In this document: positions 20,202 through 27,620 of the stretch, in pieces
How the letters are laid out: every line of letters starts with the position of its first letter
Numbering within the stretch: position 1 is the stretch's first letter
Assembly: GCF_014692675.1 (NCBI RefSeq)
Contig: NZ_JABFCZ010000006.1
Location: forward strand, 1-64,000
From: Roseibium aggregatum
GTDB lineage: Bacteria > Pseudomonadota > Alphaproteobacteria > Rhizobiales > Stappiaceae
Length of the DNA stretch: 64,000 bases
Direction: 5' to 3'
Notes under the pieces: generated by a model
Told to the model about the DNA's origin: nothing
The model's database searches: none
The model's input: only the letters and a program-made list of their open reading frames with translations
Program-made: the position numbers and the translations under genes

Positions 20202-22601
20202 ATGAAGGAACTCGAGCTCCGGCTGGCATTTGTATTTTATGGCGGCGTTTCGCTGGCCATCTACATGCATGGCGTGAGCCGTGAAGTGCTCAATCTGGTC
20301 CGTGCCTCCGCTTCGCGCGCCGCTGGCAACGGGCGCATCTATGTGGCCCCGTCCCTCGACCGGCCGGCCTCTCCCAGCGAAAAGGTCTACCGGGATATTC
20401 TCGACCGGATTGCCGGTACCATCGATATCCGCGTTGTTGCCGATGCGATCGCGGGCGCGTCCGCGGGCGGTGTCAACGGTATCATGCTGGCGCGTGCGCT
20501 GGCCCACGACCTGCCGCTCGACAGCCACCGGGACCTGTGGCTGAAAAACGCCGATGTGACGGAATTGGCGCGGCCGCAGAACGGATTTTCCCGCTACCTC
20601 AAATCGGGCGTCAGCCCCGTGCTCGACACGTTGATCTCGCGCCAGCTCAAGGCCCGGATCAAGGATCCCGAAACCCGGGACAAGCTGCGCACCTTCATGC
20701 AGTCGCGCTGGTTCAAGCCGCCGTTTTCCGGCTCACGCTACATCGGCTGGATGCTGGACGCCTGCGCCGCCATGGACGAGCACATGGAGGAGGGCCGGAC
20801 CCTGATACCACGCGGCCAGACCCTGGACCTGTTCGTGACCCTGACGGACTATTACGGCCAGCGCCGGCGCATTCGCATCGATGATCCCAATTTCATCGAG
20901 GAACTGGACCATCGCCGGATCCTGAATTTTCACGCCATGCACCGGATGCCGGGCGATCTTCTGAGCCAGTTCGGCTCGGAGTGCATTCCCGAACTGGTGT
21001 TTGCCGCGCGGGCAACCTCCTCTTTCCCCGGCGCCTTTGCCCCGGCGACGGTATCGGAGATGGACCATGCCCTGAAGAAGTTCCGTCTTCCCTGGCCGAA
21101 CCGGACCGCCTTCCTGGCCAAGGGGCTGGAAATAGAACCCGAGCAGCCCGGCTATCGCTGTTTTGTCGACGGCAGCGTCGTCATGAACAAGCCGTTCGGG
21201 CCGGTGATCGACGTCATCAAGCAAAGGCCTGCATCGAGAGAGGTCGCGCGCCGGCTGGTCTATGTGGATCCGGCGCCCGGAGGCGTGGAGGCGGTGGAGG
21301 AGAACGGGCAGCCCATGCCGAGCTTCTTCCGCACCATCCTGGCCTCGCTCGCCCATATTCCGCGCAATGAACCCATCGGCGACGACTTGAGGGATATCGA
21401 AGCCCGCAATCGCAGGGGACATTGGCTGGCGGAGACGATCGCCGCCGCGGACCCGGTCGTGGACAAGGCTGTGCGCAAGATCCTGCGCGGCCGGACCCGG
21501 ATTAAGGCCGAAGCGTTGACGAAATACCGGGCGCTCGCCAATGCGGATGCCCATACCCAGGCCGGATATGCCTTCCTGAACTACCAGTCGCTCAAGCTGC
21601 ATGCGATCTGCGAGCGGTTGTCGGACCTGATCGCAGCGATGGCCGGACCGACAGGGCGGGCGGAGCGCAAGGATGCGCTCCTGTGGCTGATCGGCAGCCA
21701 TTTCGCGGGTCTTGCCAAGGATAGCGGGGAGGGGCCGCCCGATCCGGATACGGAGGTGGTCGGTCTCCTACGTGGCCTCGATGTCGACTACCGTGTCCGG
21801 CGCCTGCGCTTTGCCATTCGCAAACTCAACGGCCTCTATCACCGCGTTCGGGAGATGGATGACGATGGTCAGGCCATTGCCGGTCTCGACCATCTCAAGA
21901 GCCGGCTCTACCAGCAGATCGACAATCTGCGCTGGCGCTGGCGGGAGGATTTCTACGGCGAGGACAGCCGCAGTCTTGCGGAAGACCTGTGCCAGGTCCT
22001 GTCGCAGCCGCCTGAAGAAGGGCCCGACAGGACCACGCTTCTAAGGGAACTCCTGGAGCATCTGGCGCACCTCATGGGGTTGCAGGATCTCGACCGGATG
22101 CAGGATGAGGTGTTCGCGGAACTCACCCAGGACCCGCTGCTGGCGGACGCGGTCGGCCGGGAGCTGACCGAGCGCTACGTCGGCTTCGCGTTTTATGACC
22201 TGGTGACCTTTCCGCTGCTGCAGAGCAACGACTTTTCCGAGGTCAGCGAGATCCTGGTCGATCGCATCAGTCCGCGCGATGCCGGCAGCTTCGGGGCCGA
22301 CGGTTTCGAGCTCAAGGGCGAAAATCTCAATGCCTTCGGCGCGTTTTTCAACCGGCGCTGGCGCGAGCACGATTATCTGTGGGGCCGGCTGAACGCGGCG
22401 GATCGGCTGATCAGCATCGTGCTGTCGGCGGCTGGAACGAAGATCCTGTCGCCGGAGGACGAGCGGGCCTGCCGCCATGCGATCTTCAGCGCGATCCTGG
22501 ACGAGGAAGAGCAGGTCCTGACCGCGGATCCGGAGCTGATTCCGCCGATCCGCGAGCAAATTGCCGCATTGGCCGGCGAAACGGTCGATTTCTGTATCTA
22601 A
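20202..22601 (+). CDS. Large patatin-like phospholipase-family protein
   Basis: The 799-residue protein has the patatin catalytic core: oxyanion-hole loop FYGGVSLAIYMHG (residues 12-24), nucleophile Ser87 in AGASAGG (GxSxG), and catalytic Asp323 in FVDGSVV. The remaining 450 or so residues form a helical C-terminal region of the kind annotated DUF3376 in patatin-like proteins. No signal peptide or membrane segment is visible. Patatins hydrolyse acyl esters of phospholipids; the true substrate is unknown. It lies 170 bases after rarA and 125 bases before three membrane hydroxylase genes, which may hint at membrane lipid turnover, but no shared operon is proven. Confidence 0.88.
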   Translation: MKELELRLAFVFYGGVSLAIYMHGVSREVLNLVRASASRAAGNGRIYVAPSLDRPASPSEKVYRDILDRIAGTIDIRVVADAIAGASAGGVNGIMLARALAHDLPLDSHRDLWLKNADVTELARPQNGFSRYLKSGVSPVLDTLISRQLKARIKDPETRDKLRTFMQSRWFKPPFSGSRYIGWMLDACAAMDEHMEEGRTLIPRGQTLDLFVTLTDYYGQRRRIRIDDPNFIEELDHRRILNFHAMHRMPGDLLSQFGSECIPELVFAARATSSFPGAFAPATVSEMDHALKKFRLPWPNRTAFLAKGLEIEPEQPGYRCFVDGSVVMNKPFGPVIDVIKQRPASREVARRLVYVDPAPGGVEAVEENGQPMPSFFRTILASLAHIPRNEPIGDDLRDIEARNRRGHWLAETIAAADPVVDKAVRKILRGRTRIKAEALTKYRALANADAHTQAGYAFLNYQSLKLHAICERLSDLIAAMAGPTGRAERKDALLWLIGSHFAGLAKDSGEGPPDPDTEVVGLLRGLDVDYRVRRLRFAIRKLNGLYHRVREMDDDGQAIAGLDHLKSRLYQQIDNLRWRWREDFYGEDSRSLAEDLCQVLSQPPEEGPDRTTLLRELLEHLAHLMGLQDLDRMQDEVFAELTQDPLLADAVGRELTERYVGFAFYDLVTFPLLQSNDFSEVSEILVDRISPRDAGSFGADGFELKGENLNAFGAFFNRRWREHDYLWGRLNAADRLISIVLSAAGTKILSPEDERACRHAIFSAILDEEEQVLTADPELIPPIREQIAALAGETVDFCI

Positions 22602-22726
22602 GCGCCAGCCACTGTTTGCATTGCAACGTCGGGTGTTTTTATAAAGAGGAACGATCCGTTTTTCGAAGCCGGAGGGAGCCTTGGTCCCGTCCGGGTTACT
22701 CATTCCCAAGTGGGCCCAAGTGGGAC

Positions 22727-23506
22727 ATGTTCATGGCATTGGTGGAAAATCCCATCCTGAACGGCATTCTGGAATTTGTCCTGCTTTTTGCCGCGCTTTA
22801 TCTCGCAAGCCTGGTCATCCTGTTTTCCGTCGGCCTTGTCATGACCGCGCTCAACGCCCGCCATCCGGAGCGGCGCATTCAGAAGCGGGATCCGTCGCAC
22901 CAGCCGCTGCGGGACATCAAGTCGTCGATGCGGCAGCTTTCCATCACCAGCACCTGCCTGGCGATCGGGCTCTACGCCCAGTTCAACGGCTGGACCCTGG
23001 TGCAGCCAATGGCGCTGTCCTGGTGGTCGGCGCCGCTGTTTTTCGTCCTGTCGCTCATCCTGCACGACACCTGGTTCTACTGGGGGCACCGGATCCTGCA
23101 CACCAAGGCGTTCTACCGGTTTCACAAGCCGCACCACATGACCATTACGCCGACGGTCTGGTCGAACGATGCCGGCTCGTCGGTGGACACGCTGTTTGCC
23201 CATACCTATTACGCGCTGGTGCTGTTCGTCGTTCCCATGCCGGCGGCGGTCTTTCTCGCCCACCGGGTCTTCGACCAGGTGTCGGCGGCCATCGGCCATT
23301 GCGGCTATGAGCATTTCGCCAGCCCAACCGCGCGCCGGCCCTGGCCGCTGCTGTGCACGCTCTATCACGACCAGCATCACCAGTATTTCGTCTATAATTA
23401 CGCCAACTACTTCTCCTTCTGGGACCGGTTGTGCGGCACGGTTCACCCGACCTACGATCAGAGGGTCGCGGAGTTCGAAGGGATCTACGCGGAACAGCGG
23501 AACTAG
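22727..23506 (+). CDS. Sterol desaturase/fatty acid hydroxylase family protein (paralogue 1)
   Basis: I start at ATG 22727 (259 residues); ATG 22733 is also possible. Two or three membrane segments near the N-terminus precede the histidine boxes of integral-membrane di-iron oxygenases: HDTWFYWGHRILH, HKPHH and HDQHH. Such enzymes insert oxygen or a double bond into lipid substrates such as fatty acids, sterols or carotenoids. It is the first of three tandem paralogues with the same architecture; the next starts three bases after its stop. A direct repeat CCAAGTGGG occurs twice just upstream (22707-22724). Substrate unknown. Confidence 0.85.
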   Translation: MFMALVENPILNGILEFVLLFAALYLASLVILFSVGLVMTALNARHPERRIQKRDPSHQPLRDIKSSMRQLSITSTCLAIGLYAQFNGWTLVQPMALSWWSAPLFFVLSLILHDTWFYWGHRILHTKAFYRFHKPHHMTITPTVWSNDAGSSVDTLFAHTYYALVLFVVPMPAAVFLAHRVFDQVSAAIGHCGYEHFASPTARRPWPLLCTLYHDQHHQYFVYNYANYFSFWDRLCGTVHPTYDQRVAEFEGIYAEQRN

Positions 23507-23509
23507 ACG

Positions 23510-24280
23510 ATGCAACTCGTTTTGGACTACCTGACCGTTTTCGCCGCGATCTACGCGGCCATGCTGGCCGTCTATTTCGCGACCGGCCTGACCATGACGG
23601 TGATCAACGCCCGCCATCCGGACCGGCGTATCCAGAAACACCGGGACGGCATGAAGCGGGTGAAGAAGGAAATCCGCGCGTCCCTGTCCGCGCTTGCGAC
23701 CTCGTCGGTGCTCCTGTCGGCGGGCTATTTCGCGCAAACGCAGGGCTGGACACTGGTCGCGCCGCTGCCGCTTTCCTGGTGGTCGTTCCCGTTGATGTTC
23801 GTGATCTGCATGGTCCTGTTCGACGGCTGGTTCTACTGGGGCCACCGGATCCTGCATTGGCCGTCGCTTTACAAGTGGCATCTGCCGCATCACCGCTCCG
23901 TCGCGCCGACGGTGTGGAGCAATGACAGCTCGGCGATCGTCGACACGCTGATCGAGCACGGCTTCTACCTGGTCGTCTGGTTCGTGCTGCCGGTTCCGGC
24001 GCTTTCGGTATTCGCGCTGCGCCTGTTCGACCAGATCACGGGCATGGTCGGCCATTCGGGCTTTGAATATTTTGCCTCGAAGTCGTCGCGCTGGCCGTCG
24101 CCGATGATCTGCACCACCTTTCATGACCTGCATCATTCCCAGTTCCACTATAACTATGGCAACTTCTTCTCCATCTGGGACCGGCTGATGGGAACGGTTC
24201 ACCCGGGCTATGATGCGATGGTCAAGGAAATGGAGACGACGGGCGAAATCCCCGATACGGCTCTTGAAAAGGTGCGCTGA
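23510..24280 (+). CDS. Sterol desaturase/fatty acid hydroxylase family protein (paralogue 2)
   Basis: A 256-residue membrane protein parallel to its two neighbours. Histidine boxes are DGWFYWGHRILH, HLPHHRS and HDLHHSQF, and the motif NARHPDRRIQKH in the loop after the first hydrophobic stretch is shared with both paralogues. The catalytic histidines appear intact. It begins three bases after paralogue 1, so the two are almost certainly cotranscribed. Confidence 0.87.
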   Translation: MQLVLDYLTVFAAIYAAMLAVYFATGLTMTVINARHPDRRIQKHRDGMKRVKKEIRASLSALATSSVLLSAGYFAQTQGWTLVAPLPLSWWSFPLMFVICMVLFDGWFYWGHRILHWPSLYKWHLPHHRSVAPTVWSNDSSAIVDTLIEHGFYLVVWFVLPVPALSVFALRLFDQITGMVGHSGFEYFASKSSRWPSPMICTTFHDLHHSQFHYNYGNFFSIWDRLMGTVHPGYDAMVKEMETTGEIPDTALEKVR

Positions 24281-24337
24281 TATGCGCAGATCCTGCCCAG
24301 GCCTTTCGAGGTACGTTGGCACAAAGCGGAACGGAAC

Positions 24338-25120
24338 ATGCTGAATCAGGCCCTCGACATCTTTCTGGACTTCCTGCCGTTCTGGGCGGTGGCCTACGGG
24401 GTCAACGTGTTCCTGTATTTCGCCACCGGTTGGGTGCTGGTGACGATCCAGAACCGGCATCCGGAGCGTCGGATCCAGGCCCACCGGCGCGGTGAAAAGC
24501 GCAGAGGCAAGGAAATCCGCCAGAGTGTCTGGTCGCTGACGGCGACCGCCGGCTGCCTTGCGGGCGGGGTTTTCCTCTCGGTGCGCGGCTACACGTTCGT
24601 GGACCCGCTGCCGCTGACCTGGTGGTCCGTGCCGCTGATGTTCGTCATCTCCGTCGTCGCCTTCGATGCCTGGTTCTACTGGGGGCACCGGATGATGCAC
24701 ACCAAGTGGCTCTACCGCTTCCATGCGGAGCATCACCGCTCCGTGGCGCCGACCGTCTGGAGCACCTATTCCGACGATCTGGTCGATGCCTTCGTCATGC
24801 AAAGCTATTACCTGTGGGCGGTGCTGTTCCTGCCGATCCCGGCCGTGGTGCTCGTCGCCCACCGGCTGTGGGACCATTTCAACGGCACCATCGGCCATTC
24901 GGGCTTCGAGTTCTACGCCTCGCCGCTGTCGCGGATGCCGTCGCCCATGGTCTGCGTGACCTTCCACGACCAGCACCATTCCCGCTTCAAGTACAATTTC
25001 GCCAATTTCTTTTCCTTCTGGGACCGGCTGTGCGGCACCATTGATCCGAAATACGATGAGCAGGTGAAGAAATTCGAGGCGATGGGCAAGGATGCCGACA
25101 AACAGGTTGCGGCGGAATAG
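24338..25120 (+). CDS. Sterol desaturase/fatty acid hydroxylase family protein (paralogue 3)
   Basis: A 260-residue member of the tandem set with DAWFYWGHRMMH, HAEHHRS and HDQHHSRF boxes and NRHPERRIQAHRR in the shared loop. Like the others it ends ANFFSFWDRLCGT followed by a short acidic tail. By eye it is closer to paralogue 2 in its second box (PHHRS/EHHRS) and to paralogue 1 in its third (HDQHH). The 57-base gap before it holds no terminator. Confidence 0.87.
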   Translation: MLNQALDIFLDFLPFWAVAYGVNVFLYFATGWVLVTIQNRHPERRIQAHRRGEKRRGKEIRQSVWSLTATAGCLAGGVFLSVRGYTFVDPLPLTWWSVPLMFVISVVAFDAWFYWGHRMMHTKWLYRFHAEHHRSVAPTVWSTYSDDLVDAFVMQSYYLWAVLFLPIPAVVLVAHRLWDHFNGTIGHSGFEFYASPLSRMPSPMVCVTFHDQHHSRFKYNFANFFSFWDRLCGTIDPKYDEQVKKFEAMGKDADKQVAAE

Positions 25121-25166
25121 ACCGGCCGCGACGCCCCTTATCACTCACTTCACTCCGTTGCTGCCC

Positions 25167-25394
25167 ATGCTTGAATTCCTCGACAAGATCCCTCTGACCG
25201 GCCTATTGCTGTTCGCAATCGTGCTCGGCCTCGCCCCGTTCCTCCCCGAGCCGCATCTGGTGGAAAAGCTGCGCATGCTTGCGCAGGGGCAGCTGAAGAA
25301 GCCCATCGATATCTTCGACCTTTTCTGGCACACATGGCCGATCGTGCTCGTTATTCTGAAACTGATACGGATGCGGCAGACGGGCGCGTTCTAA
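25167..25394 (+). CDS. Small conserved membrane protein
   Basis: A 75-residue protein starting at ATG 25167 (MLEFLDKIPLTGLLLFAIVL). It has one N-terminal membrane segment (about residues 9-25), a polar LPEPHLVEKLRML middle and a second hydrophobic stretch (WPIVLVILKLI). I recall short proteins of this pattern in proteobacteria labelled 'RND transporter', a name with no functional basis for this size. It lies between the hydroxylases and crcB, 46 bases after the former. Function unknown. Confidence 0.7.
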   Translation: MLEFLDKIPLTGLLLFAIVLGLAPFLPEPHLVEKLRMLAQGQLKKPIDIFDLFWHTWPIVLVILKLIRMRQTGAF

Positions 25395-25412
25395 GGTATT
25401 TTTGAGGGGCTC

Positions 25413-25796
25413 ATGAACCATTTCCTCCTTGTCGCGCTGGGCGGCGGCATCGGCGCGGGCCTGCGCCATCTGGTCGGTCTGTGGACGCTGAGGGCCTTCG
25501 GCCCCGGCTTTCCCTACGGCACCATCACCGTGAATATCGTCGGCTCGCTGATCATGGGGCTCTTCATCGGCTGGCTCGTCCGCCATGGTGTGGGCGGGTC
25601 GCAATCCCTGCGCTATTTCGTGGCAACGGGCATGCTCGGCGGCTTCACCACCTTTTCCGCGTTTTCGCTCGATGTGGCGCTGATGTGGGAGCGCGGCGAC
25701 ACCCAGGCGGCGGTCGCCTATGTGCTCCTGTCCGTGGCGCTTTCCATTGCAGCCGTCTTCGCCGGCCTGTTCGTGATGCGCCAACTGGCGGCCTGA
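25413..25796 (+). CDS. crcB: Fluoride ion channel CrcB/Fluc
   Basis: The 127-residue four-helix protein has the Fluc motifs GGGIGAGLRH (residues 10-19), TITVNIVGSLIMG and GMLGGFTTFSAFSLD, with the Phe and Asn residues that line the fluoride pore. Fluc works as a dual-topology dimer exporting fluoride. I found no crcB riboswitch in the short upstream gap of 18 bases. The next gene, rluC, is 117 bases downstream; the crcB-rluC order is common in Hyphomicrobiales. Confidence 0.95.
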   Translation: MNHFLLVALGGGIGAGLRHLVGLWTLRAFGPGFPYGTITVNIVGSLIMGLFIGWLVRHGVGGSQSLRYFVATGMLGGFTTFSAFSLDVALMWERGDTQAAVAYVLLSVALSIAAVFAGLFVMRQLAA

Positions 25797-25912
25797 GGGG
25801 CGTCTCTCTTGCCTCTGACCGTCGCAGGGCTTTCAAAATTCCCTGAAACCGCCTATATGCGGGGCCGACCCTATGCGCCGGCCGGACGGCCGCTTGCGCC
25901 AAAGAGAACGAA

Positions 25913-26917
25913 ATGTCCGCAATCGACCAGAAAAAAGTGACCGCAGACGAGGCGGGCATGCGCCTCGACCGCTGGTTCAAGGTGCACTATCCGGGACTGG
26001 GCTTCGGCCGGCTGCAGAAACTGCTGCGCACCGGACAGGTGCGCCTGGACGGCAAGCGGGCGGAAAGCTCGACCCGGATCGCCAAGGGGCAGATCGTTCG
26101 CGTGCCGCCGCTCGGCGTGGAACTGAGCGCGGACGATACGAAGAACAAGAAGCCGAAATCGACCAAGCTGATTGCCGACGACCGCAAGGCGATCGAGGAC
26201 ATGATGCTGTTCGAGGACGATCACGTGATGGTCCTCAACAAGCCGGCGGGGCTCGCCGTGCAGGGCGGCTCCGGGCTGAAGCGTCATCTGGACGGCATGC
26301 TCGACGCCTTTACCGACCGCAAGGGCAATAAGCCGAAGCTGGTGCACCGGCTCGACCGGGAAACGTCGGGCATCATTCTGGTCGCCAAGACACGGAAAGC
26401 CGCCCAGGAGCTCACAAAAGCGTTCCGTCACCGCAACACCCGCAAGATCTACTGGGCGATGCTGGCCGGCGTTCCCAAGCCCAAGCAGGGCCGTATCTCC
26501 ACCTTCCTCGCACGCTCCGAGGAAAAGGAGCGCATGCGCGTGGCGCGCCAGGGCGAGGACGACGCCCAGCACGCGGTCTCGCTCTATTCGGTGGTGGAAC
26601 AGTCGGCGCAGAAGCTTGCCTGGGTCTCCATGCGCCCCGTGACCGGCCGGACGCACCAGCTCCGCGCCCATGCGGCCCATATCGGCCATCCGATCATCGG
26701 CGACGACAAGTATTTCAACATCGAGAACTGGGAGCTGCCCGGCGGCATCCAGAACCGGCTGCACCTGCTCGCCCGCCGGATCGTCATCCCGCATCCGTCG
26801 GGCCACGGCGTCATCGACGTCTCCGCCCCCCTGCCGCCGCACATGCAGCAGACCTGGAACCTGCTCGGTTTCGACGCCTCCGACTACGACCCGGACATGA
26901 ACGACCCGGAGGAGTGA
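25913..26917 (+). CDS. rluC: RluA-family 23S rRNA pseudouridine synthase (RluC-like)
   Basis: This 334-residue enzyme has an N-terminal S4 RNA-binding domain (about residues 12-75, MRLDRWFKVHYPGLGFGRLQ in part) and the RluA-type catalytic domain with Asp148 in HRLDRETSGI. The GRTHQLRAHAAHIGHPIIGD motif follows. RluC modifies three uridines of 23S rRNA in E. coli; exact targets here are an inference. The coding region is followed 19 bases later by a peculiar hairpin repeat (26937). Confidence 0.92.
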   Translation: MSAIDQKKVTADEAGMRLDRWFKVHYPGLGFGRLQKLLRTGQVRLDGKRAESSTRIAKGQIVRVPPLGVELSADDTKNKKPKSTKLIADDRKAIEDMMLFEDDHVMVLNKPAGLAVQGGSGLKRHLDGMLDAFTDRKGNKPKLVHRLDRETSGIILVAKTRKAAQELTKAFRHRNTRKIYWAMLAGVPKPKQGRISTFLARSEEKERMRVARQGEDDAQHAVSLYSVVEQSAQKLAWVSMRPVTGRTHQLRAHAAHIGHPIIGDDKYFNIENWELPGGIQNRLHLLARRIVIPHPSGHGVIDVSAPLPPHMQQTWNLLGFDASDYDPDMNDPEE

Positions 26918-26936
26918 GGAGTGTTGGGCTTGCCCA

Positions 26937-27002
26937 TGAAACGCCAACGATTTGGCGTTTCAAGCGACGAACGCCCGAAGCCCTAGCGGAGGGCTGGGGC
27001 GG
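26937..27002 (+). repeat. CGAT-loop hairpin element, copy A
   Basis: A perfect 11-bp stem TGAAACGCCAA / TTGGCGTTTCA (26937-26947, 26952-26962) with loop CGAT is joined without spacer to a conserved tail beginning AGCGACGAACGCCC and containing AGCCCT-AGCGG-AGGGCT. The hairpin starts 19 bases after the rluC stop codon, in the same orientation. Copies B (27018) and C (32190, minus) have the same size and loop but a different stem sequence. Confidence 0.85.
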
Positions 27003-27017
27003 TTAGCTCTTAGCCGG

Positions 27018-27080
27018 CCAATCGACAACGATTTGTTGATTGGAATGCCGAATGCCCGGAGCCCTGGCGAAGGGCTGGCA
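27018..27080 (+). repeat. CGAT-loop hairpin element, copy B
   Basis: The 11-bp stem CCAATCGACAA / TTGTTGATTGG (27018-27028, 27033-27043), complete if one G-U pair is allowed, again encloses CGAT. The tail begins AATGCCGAATGCCC and contains AGCCCT-GGCGA-AGGGCT. It follows copy A in tandem after about 15 bases; the bases just before the stem are AGCCGG, as in copy C. Confidence 0.82.
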
Positions 27081-27139
27081 TGTCCCGCGTATCCGGTTCA
27101 GCATCGGGATTGGGGAAAGAGCGTACCACGCCCCCAAAC

Positions 27140-27261
27140 CGTCACCCCGGACTTGATCCGGGGCCTACTCGCCGAGCCGTCTACCGCAGCTCTGGTCGTG
27201 AGCACAACGGCTCTGGAAACGAGTGGATCCCGGGTCTCTCTTCGTTCGCCCGGGACGACAA
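27140..27261. repeat. Extragenic inverted-end repeat, copy 2
   Basis: The segment begins CGTCACCCCGGACTTGATCC and ends GGATCCCGGGTCTC plus CCGGGACGAC, an imperfect inverted pair about 122 bases apart. This is the best-preserved member of the family that also includes 16760-16868 and 49310-49422. It lies in the roughly 400-base gene-free stretch after rluC, together with the two CGAT elements. No coding region is supported there. Confidence 0.65.
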
Positions 27262-27318
27262 TCGTGGGGTGGGCCGGCCTTGTCCGCCACACGTCAATCG
27301 TTTTCAGCCGCCCCGCCT

Positions 27319-27483
27319 CTACTGACCCAGCGCAATGAGCCCGATGGCGATTATGGTCACCATCAGCCCGCCGAGCGCCAGCTTCCAGGCATCCGACCGC
27401 TTCTTCAGCCCCGGCCAGCCGAGCGGCTTGATGATCTGGACCAGGGCCAGGGCAAGCATGAACAGGACGATGATCTTGGTCAA
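27319..27483 (-). CDS. Hidden small membrane protein, 54 residues
   Basis: The minus strand carries an open frame from TTG 27483 to TAG 27319. The product starts MTKIIVLFMLALALVQIIK, continues PLGWPGLKKRSDAWKLALGG and ends in a second hydrophobic stretch, VTIIAIGLIALGQ. A GGAG lies about 7 bases before the TTG, so this start is supported. Two membrane helices joined by a basic loop are predicted. I recall similar short hypothetical proteins in Hyphomicrobiales but could not check. It is 137 bases downstream of the metallo-beta-lactamase gene on the same strand. Confidence 0.65.
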   Translation of the reverse strand: MTKIIVLFMLALALVQIIKPLGWPGLKKRSDAWKLALGGLMVTIIAIGLIALGQ

Positions 27484-27620
27484 CGGAAGCTCCGGGACGA
27501 GGCGATTGGTGTGAGAAGGATCAATAGAGGGGATAGGCCTGGGAGTCGAGGGACGCCCAAGCCCTTATCAGCTCAAGGTGTGATCTTGCAGAGGGCTGTC
27601 TGCCGCCAGATCCTGGCACC

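Noticed and set aside
22700-25144. An 814-codon open frame on the minus strand across the three hydroxylase genes
   Set aside because: It is antisense to three genes with intact histidine boxes; long antisense frames are common in GC-rich DNA with strong third-position bias. No recognisable domain.
25121-25412. Fluoride riboswitch before crcB
   Set aside because: Only 18 bases separate crcB from the preceding small gene, and no crcB-motif core was found further upstream.
26937-27261. CRISPR array in the repeat-rich gap after rluC
   Set aside because: The repeats are few, palindromic and irregularly spaced, with no cas genes and no unique equal-length spacers.
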